Shown here one piece after another: positions 53,774 through 57,961 of a DNA stretch of 57,961 nucleotides. Each line of letters begins with the position of its first letter. The first letter of the stretch is position 1. The DNA comes from Bacteroidales bacterium. Its GTDB lineage: Bacteria; Bacteroidota; Bacteroidia; Bacteroidales; TTA-H9. The notes below the pieces were generated by a model. It was not told where the DNA came from. It saw nothing but the letters and a program-made list of their open reading frames with translations, and did not search any database. The DNA is taken from contig JAUSOY010000002.1 of the NCBI GenBank assembly GCA_030656615.1, positions 1-57,961 on the forward strand, written 5' to 3'. The position numbers were made by a program, and so were the translations under genes.

Positions 53774-55552
53774 ATGGCAGGCTTTTCATTAAAACGCAAA
53801 AACAGGGATGTGCCAAACTCGGCAGCCCAAAAAAACATCCGCATACAGAATGTCATAATGCTTATTTACAGCATTTTAATAATTATTCTTCTGAATATCA
53901 TCGGATCTTTTGTTTTTACTCGTTTCGATTTGACCGCAGAAAAACGTTATACACTATCGGACGTCACAAAAAAAATGCTCTCCCAGGTTGACGATTATGT
54001 TTATTTTAAAATATATCTCGAAGGCGATTTCCCTGCCGGATTTAAACGTCTACGCAACGAAACCCGTGAAATGCTGGACGAATTCAGAGCATATAACGAA
54101 TTTATCGGTTATGAATTTATTAATCCCAATGTTTCATCCGACGAAAAAGAACGTGACAATACCTACCGCCTGCTTATCGAAAAAGGCCTTAAGCCCACCG
54201 AACTGAACGTAAAAGCCAAGGAGGGTTCTAAACAGCAAATTATTTTCCCGGGTGCAATGGTATCCTATAAAGGAAGAGAAACCAGTATGCATCTTCTGCT
54301 GGAACAACTGGGTAGTTCTTCGGAAACCGTTTTAAACAATTCGATTCAAAATCTTGAGTTTAATCTGGCTACAGCCGTCAATAAACTCATTATCAACGAC
54401 AAGCCAAAAATTGCTTTCATGACAGGACATGGAGAACTTAACGATAAAGATAATTACAGTGCACGGGAAGCCCTGTCAGAGTATTATTCAGTAGAAAAAG
54501 TTCAACTGAATGGAAAAATAAACGCCCTGACCGAAAGAAATACCAGCGATTCATCACGTGTGGGTATTTATAATAAATATACGGCCATTATCATAGCTAA
54601 ACCTGATTCCGCTTTTTCGGAAAAAGATAAATTCATTATCGACCAATTTCTGATGCGGGGCGGTAAAATTCTTTGGTTAGTAGATGGCGTTAATGCCGAA
54701 ATGGACAGCCTTCAGAAAAAAAGCTCAACACTAGGCCTTGCCAATGAAATAAATATTGAGGACCAACTTTTTAAATATGGTGTAAGGATTAATCCTGATC
54801 TGATTCTGGACGTTACCTGCTTACCCATTGTTATGATTACCGGTCGTAATGGCGACCAACCCAAATTTGGGTATTTACCTTGGATGTTCTTTCCTCTGCT
54901 AAATCCCACTTCTAAACATCCCATCGTCAATAATTTAAATGGAATACGCACTCAATTCACCAGTTCCATCGATACTATAGGAATTAAAAACGTTAAAAAA
55001 ACAATTCTGCTTTCTTCCTCACAATACAGCCGATCGGTCAGTGCTCCGGTAATTATTGATTTGGAAATGGTCAAACGCCAACCCGACGAACGACTTTTTA
55101 CGCAGGCAAACATTCCAGTGGCAGTACTATTGGAAGGAAAATTTGAATCGCTGTTTAAAAACCGGGTGCCGGCAGAAATCCGAGAAGATCGGCAGATCAG
55201 TTTTGTTGAAAACAGCCGGCAGACTCAGGTTATTGTTGTATCCGACGGCGATGTCATCCGCAATCAGACACATCGTCAGAAAGGGTATCCGCTTCCCCTG
55301 GGATTTGATCAGGACACCCGCCAAAGTTTCGGCAATGGCGACTTTATATTAAATGCAATGAACTATCTGGTTGATGACTCACGACTTATCAGCATCCGAT
55401 CAAGGGAATTGAAGATACGTTTATTGGATCGCAAACGGGTTGAAGCAGAAAAACTTCAATGGCAGATTTTGAATATCGGATTGCCAATTTTATTGGTGAT
55501 TTTCTTTGCCTTACTATGGAATTACTTCCGTAAATGCCGGTATACCCGTTAA
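53774..55552 (+). CDS. gldG: gliding motility-associated GldG protein
   Basis: This 592-residue protein is the GldG component of the Bacteroidota ABC system needed for gliding. A membrane segment lies near 30-52 and another at the C terminus (570-588); between them is the large periplasmic GldG region (ABC-type_uncharacterised family). Typical stretches are RFDLTAEKRYTLSDVTKKML, VYFKIYLEGDFPAGFKRL, IAFMTGHGELNDKDNY, and GGKILWLVDGVNAEMDSL. It has the expected length. The permease partner gldF, which normally precedes it, is absent from the upstream 20 kb. The gene has its own promoter. Its stop overlaps the convergent UbiA gene by 4 bp. Confidence 0.9.
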   Translation: MAGFSLKRKNRDVPNSAAQKNIRIQNVIMLIYSILIIILLNIIGSFVFTRFDLTAEKRYTLSDVTKKMLSQVDDYVYFKIYLEGDFPAGFKRLRNETREMLDEFRAYNEFIGYEFINPNVSSDEKERDNTYRLLIEKGLKPTELNVKAKEGSKQQIIFPGAMVSYKGRETSMHLLLEQLGSSSETVLNNSIQNLEFNLATAVNKLIINDKPKIAFMTGHGELNDKDNYSAREALSEYYSVEKVQLNGKINALTERNTSDSSRVGIYNKYTAIIIAKPDSAFSEKDKFIIDQFLMRGGKILWLVDGVNAEMDSLQKKSSTLGLANEINIEDQLFKYGVRINPDLILDVTCLPIVMITGRNGDQPKFGYLPWMFFPLLNPTSKHPIVNNLNGIRTQFTSSIDTIGIKNVKKTILLSSSQYSRSVSAPVIIDLEMVKRQPDERLFTQANIPVAVLLEGKFESLFKNRVPAEIREDRQISFVENSRQTQVIVVSDGDVIRNQTHRQKGYPLPLGFDQDTRQSFGNGDFILNAMNYLVDDSRLISIRSRELKIRLLDRKRVEAEKLQWQILNIGLPILLVIFFALLWNYFRKCRYTR

Positions 55553-56424
55553 TTTTTTGCCAGCAATAAATCAGCGATAACAAAAGCAGCAAATACCAGG
55601 CTGGCTATGCCGTTTGTGGTAAAAAATGCCAAATTAACCTTGCTTAAATCTTTGGGTTTTACCAATATGTGTTGGTAAATCAACAAAATACAAAATACTG
55701 CCGTTCCTGTCCAATACAAATAACCCGGGTTCATCATCCAGCCAGCCCAAAAGATAAAAAAAGAAGAAAAAAGATGAAAAATCCGGGAAACCATAAGAGC
55801 GTTATCTTTTCCTAACGCAGCCGGAATAGAAAACAAAGCGTTTTTTTTATCAAAAAATTCGTCCTGCAGCGCATAAATAATATCGAAACCGGAAACCCAA
55901 AATAAAACAGCGAAAGAAAACATCAGGGGGATCCACTGAAATTGACCGGTAACAGCCAAATAAGCACCGATAGGAGCCAAAGCCAGTCCAAGTCCTAAAA
56001 CCATATGACTGAAAGGAGTGAATCGCTTGGTAAGGCTATATCCCATAATCACAAAAAGAGCCACTGGCGAAAGATAAAAACACAGTGGATTAATAAACCA
56101 TGAGGTAAGCACAAAACCAAGAGCATTAATAATTATAAAAACTGAAACCGCCATTGGACTCAGAATGCGGGCTGGTAATTCCCGACTAGCGGTCCGGGGA
56201 TTTAGTGCATCAAAGCGGCGATCGACAAGACGGTTAAATCCCATAGCTGTATTGCGGGCTAACAAAACCGCCAGAATTATTACCATCAACAATACCATAT
56301 CAAAACCAGCGCCTTCGTGCTTTAGACCCAGAAAATATCCAATCAACGCAAAAGGCATCGAAAAAATGGTGTGGCTGAATTTGACCAGTGAAACGTATTT
56401 TTTTACGGATGAAAAAGTAAACAT
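55549..56424 (-). CDS. UbiA-type polyprenyltransferase (4-hydroxybenzoate/menaquinone pathway type)
   Basis: This 291-residue membrane protein has about eight hydrophobic segments and both Asp-rich motifs of the UbiA superfamily. The first is NTAMGFNRLVDRRFDALNPR (58-77, N-x-x-D-x-x-x-D), and the second, DIIYALQDEFFDKKN, is near 180-195. The first motif's DALNPRTASR is characteristic of 4-hydroxybenzoate-type enzymes and the futalosine-pathway MqnP. In a quinone-using Bacteroidota a role in menaquinone synthesis is likely. It is convergent with gldG, overlapping it by 4 bp. Confidence 0.9.
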   Translation of the reverse strand: MFTFSSVKKYVSLVKFSHTIFSMPFALIGYFLGLKHEGAGFDMVLLMVIILAVLLARNTAMGFNRLVDRRFDALNPRTASRELPARILSPMAVSVFIIINALGFVLTSWFINPLCFYLSPVALFVIMGYSLTKRFTPFSHMVLGLGLALAPIGAYLAVTGQFQWIPLMFSFAVLFWVSGFDIIYALQDEFFDKKNALFSIPAALGKDNALMVSRIFHLFSSFFIFWAGWMMNPGYLYWTGTAVFCILLIYQHILVKPKDLSKVNLAFFTTNGIASLVFAAFVIADLLLAKN

Positions 56425-56443
56425 AAACGGATGAATTAATCCA

Positions 56444-56451
56444 CAAACTTA
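56444..56451 (-). promoter_or_regulatory. -7 box of the UbiA-type gene
   Basis: On the minus strand TAAGTTTG matches TAnnTTTG, giving a leader of about 15 nt. Confidence 0.5.
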
Positions 56452-56486
56452 GGATTTTTTGGTTCTTGAGAGAAAACAGAACTCCT

Positions 56487-56504
56487 CTAAGCAATTATGC
56501 TTCG
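56487..56504 (-). repeat. degenerate inverted copy of the GAAGCAT-TTGCT repeat
   Basis: On the minus strand CGAAGCATAATTGCTTAG matches CGAAGCATGGTTGCTGAG from the tandem repeat at 57886 at 15 of 18 positions. It lies just outside the left end of the insertion sequence. Confidence 0.5.
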
Positions 56505-56518
56505 CATATCTCATGAAT

Positions 56519-56535
56519 CAGGGTCAACGCATCAT
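56519..56535 (+). repeat. left terminal inverted repeat of the insertion sequence
   Basis: CAGGGTCAACGCATCAT; 15 of 17 positions match the complement of the right repeat. Confidence 0.8.
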
Positions 56536-57632
56536 ATATTTAACACTTTCATCAGGTACTTATCGTCCCACCCAGCTTTTAGCCTTCTTCCTTTTACGCC
56601 AACCTTGAGCGTCTTCTCATTCTTGAGTAAGTTGAGTGCAATCTTATTGAGCGTGGAAAAGTTCTGTGGTGAATTGCCTGATCGTTTGCGACTTGCGTCT
56701 TCACCGAAAGCTACATCCAATATCCAATGGAGGCTGTTTTCTATTGACCAATGATATCTAATGTAGTTTTGAAAATCTTCGGCCTTTGCTTTAACGCTTG
56801 ATATATAGTATCTTGTTGCCATTTCTGTGGGTTTGTCACTATTTTTAAACTCTCGCGTGCTTTCTACCTTAACAATCGTCTTGAGTTTTTTCCATTTCTG
56901 CTTGTTCTGTATGTGACTAAATTCAGTAATCATATGACAAGCTCTTGTTTCGATCCGGCCATGCCCTAAATCTACATGTGTATCAGTTTTTATGGTGTCA
57001 GAAAACCTGAACTCATCTTCAATGTCCTCATACAGTTGTTTTTGGTTTAACTTTACGGCAAGGATATAGTCTGCTTCTTTATCAACAATCTTGCTGGCAA
57101 TATCTTCCTGACATCCCATGGCATCAATGGTAACAATGGTGTCCTGGAGTTCCAATATATCCAGCAGTTTTGGGATGGCCGTAATCTCATTGGACTTTTC
57201 ATTGGTCTTAACCTGTCCTAAGACCATATTATTCTCACTTGCCCAGGCACTGACTAAATGTATCGGCGATTTTTTGCCATGAGACTTGGCCCCCCGGATT
57301 GTCTTGCCATCAATGGCAACAACTTGTCCTTTAACAATGCCAGCCAAAGAACTGACCCATTGGATAAAACAATCCTCAAATTGCTGGTGGTCTATGGCCG
57401 AAAACACCCTGTTAAAAGTGTCGTGAGAAGGAATTCCGTTGGGTAATTCCATAAAACCGCGTAAGAAATCCTCTTTCGCATGAGCATATTCTTCAACATT
57501 ATTCCATGTTTCTGCCCCACAAATCACTGCGATAATTCCAATGAGAAGGATGTCATTTAATTTGTGAAGCTTCGTTACATCACGCCTGGGGTCATCTATT
57601 TGACCAAAAATTGATGATAATTTAGTTGTCAT
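56532..57632 (-). CDS. ISAs1-family DDE transposase
   Basis: This 366-residue transposase is full length and uninterrupted. The N-terminal domain begins LSSIFGQIDDPRRDVTKLHK, typical of ISAs1/H-repeat proteins. The DDE residues are D108 in VVAIDGKTIRGAKS, D170 in IVTIDAMGCQ and E298 in YHWSIENSLHWILD. The protein appears functional, so the element may still be mobile. Its start is the ATG at 57632 and its stop lies within the terminal repeat. Confidence 0.93.
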   Translation of the reverse strand: MTTKLSSIFGQIDDPRRDVTKLHKLNDILLIGIIAVICGAETWNNVEEYAHAKEDFLRGFMELPNGIPSHDTFNRVFSAIDHQQFEDCFIQWVSSLAGIVKGQVVAIDGKTIRGAKSHGKKSPIHLVSAWASENNMVLGQVKTNEKSNEITAIPKLLDILELQDTIVTIDAMGCQEDIASKIVDKEADYILAVKLNQKQLYEDIEDEFRFSDTIKTDTHVDLGHGRIETRACHMITEFSHIQNKQKWKKLKTIVKVESTREFKNSDKPTEMATRYYISSVKAKAEDFQNYIRYHWSIENSLHWILDVAFGEDASRKRSGNSPQNFSTLNKIALNLLKNEKTLKVGVKGRRLKAGWDDKYLMKVLNI

Positions 57633-57755
57633 AAAAAGTAGTTTATAATATTGATATTCAATACAATATACAACTTTTATTTGAAATTAGGCACTGTTTT
57701 TAGGCGAAATATTTAATAAATTTACGTCAAAAGATTGAGCGAATATACATGGGAA

Positions 57756-57772
57756 ATGATGCGTTTGCCCTG
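57756..57772 (-). repeat. right terminal inverted repeat of the insertion sequence
   Basis: Read on the minus strand it is CAGGGCAAACGCATCAT, matching the left repeat at 15 of 17 positions. Confidence 0.8.
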
Positions 57773-57885
57773 TAGAATTGTGTTCCTTTGTTGAACCCAT
57801 CGAAGATATTGATTATTTGTAAAAACGCCTGTTACCGTTTCATTGGGTTTCTCTCATTTGTATATTATGTTGGCTGCGCTATATC

Positions 57886-57942
57886 TCGAAGCATGGTTGC
57901 TGAGCAAAGTCGAAGCATGGTTGCTGAGCAAAGTCGAAGCAT
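57886..57942 (+). repeat. 24-bp tandem repeat (about 2.4 copies)
   Basis: Two identical units beginning TCGAAGCATGGTTGCTGAGC (ending AAAG) lie at 57886-57909 and 57910-57933, and TCGAAGCAT begins a third copy. The rest of the last 190 bases of the window shows no gene. Confidence 0.9.
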
Positions 57943-57961
57943 CGCTCATATTCCTATTTAT

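Larger units (their letters stand above)
56519..57772 (-). mobile_element. ISAs1-like insertion sequence, 1254 bp
   Basis: One intact transposase gene is bounded by 17-bp imperfect inverted repeats: CAGGGTCAACGCATCAT at 56519-56535 and, on the other strand, CAGGGCAAACGCATCAT at 57756-57772 (15 of 17 match). The transposase stop codon lies inside the left repeat, as in compact elements. No clear target-site duplication is seen in the 8-10 bases outside (TCATGAAT against TAGAATTG), so either the ends were rearranged or the true boundaries differ by a few bases. The element lies between the UbiA gene and short repeats, disrupting no recognisable gene. Confidence 0.85.

Noticed and set aside
56509-57782. 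Target-site duplication flanking the insertion sequence.
   Set aside because: TCATGAAT and TAGAATTG differ and no shifted match of eight bases was found.

Overview
The window is a stretch of chromosome from a member of the Bacteroidota, probably an environmental relative of the Bacteroidales. Four things point there. Several proteins end in a type IX secretion (T9SS) sorting domain. GldG, DUF3098 and RprXY-like two-component genes are present. Promoters carry the Bacteroidota -7 box TAnnTTTG, with almost no Shine-Dalgarno signal. Gene order also fits (ftsX-DUF3098-uppP-truB; rbfA followed by a LolC/E-type permease). Most of the window is ordinary housekeeping DNA. No tRNA, rRNA, CRISPR array or prophage was seen.

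Layout. 1-2.9 kb: a CheR-type methyltransferase, a frameshifted gene remnant, and a choice-of-anchor-L surface protein that stops early without a sorting domain. 3.1-8.9 kb: a malic enzyme with a phosphotransacetylase-like domain, PEP carboxykinase and malate dehydrogenase (the C3/C4 node), with a cluster of palindromic repeats between the first two. 9-11.7 kb: two adjacent MscS channels. 11.8-13.2 kb: an orphan Dam-type methylase convergent with an unrecognised conserved gene. 13.3-19.1 kb (minus): nucleoside phosphorylase, DSD1-like PLP enzyme, SirB1-like protein, polA. 19.3-25.6 kb: a universal stress protein, an FG-GAP T9SS protein, an RprXY-like pair, a candidate small RNA and a lipoprotein. 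25.6-30 kb: pgi, ftsX, DUF3098, uppP, truB. 30-37 kb: M20 amidohydrolase, MsbA-like exporter, rbfA, a methyltransferase, a LolC/E-like permease and a receiver-histidine kinase hybrid.

37.2-45.2 kb holds the most notable content: two adjacent large gingipain-like cysteine peptidases (C25). The first resembles Lys-gingipain and the second Arg-gingipain. Each keeps its His/Cys dyad and the Asp that sets P1 specificity in its Porphyromonas counterpart. They share nearly the same C-terminal half: two CARDB-like domains, a GATase-like fold, a PKD domain and a T9SS signal.

45.3-57.9 kb: queG and ruvB (minus), a Usp-SPOR-Usp cassette, a lone receiver protein, class II aldolase, manA, a LOG-family hydrolase followed by a small P-loop kinase, gldG, a UbiA-type prenyltransferase, and an intact ISAs1-like insertion sequence flanked by copies of a short repeat. 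Four genes (the RprX-like kinase, the M20 hydrolase, the ABC exporter and rbfA) have a TAnnTTTG box only 4-5 nt before the start codon and may be transcribed without a leader.
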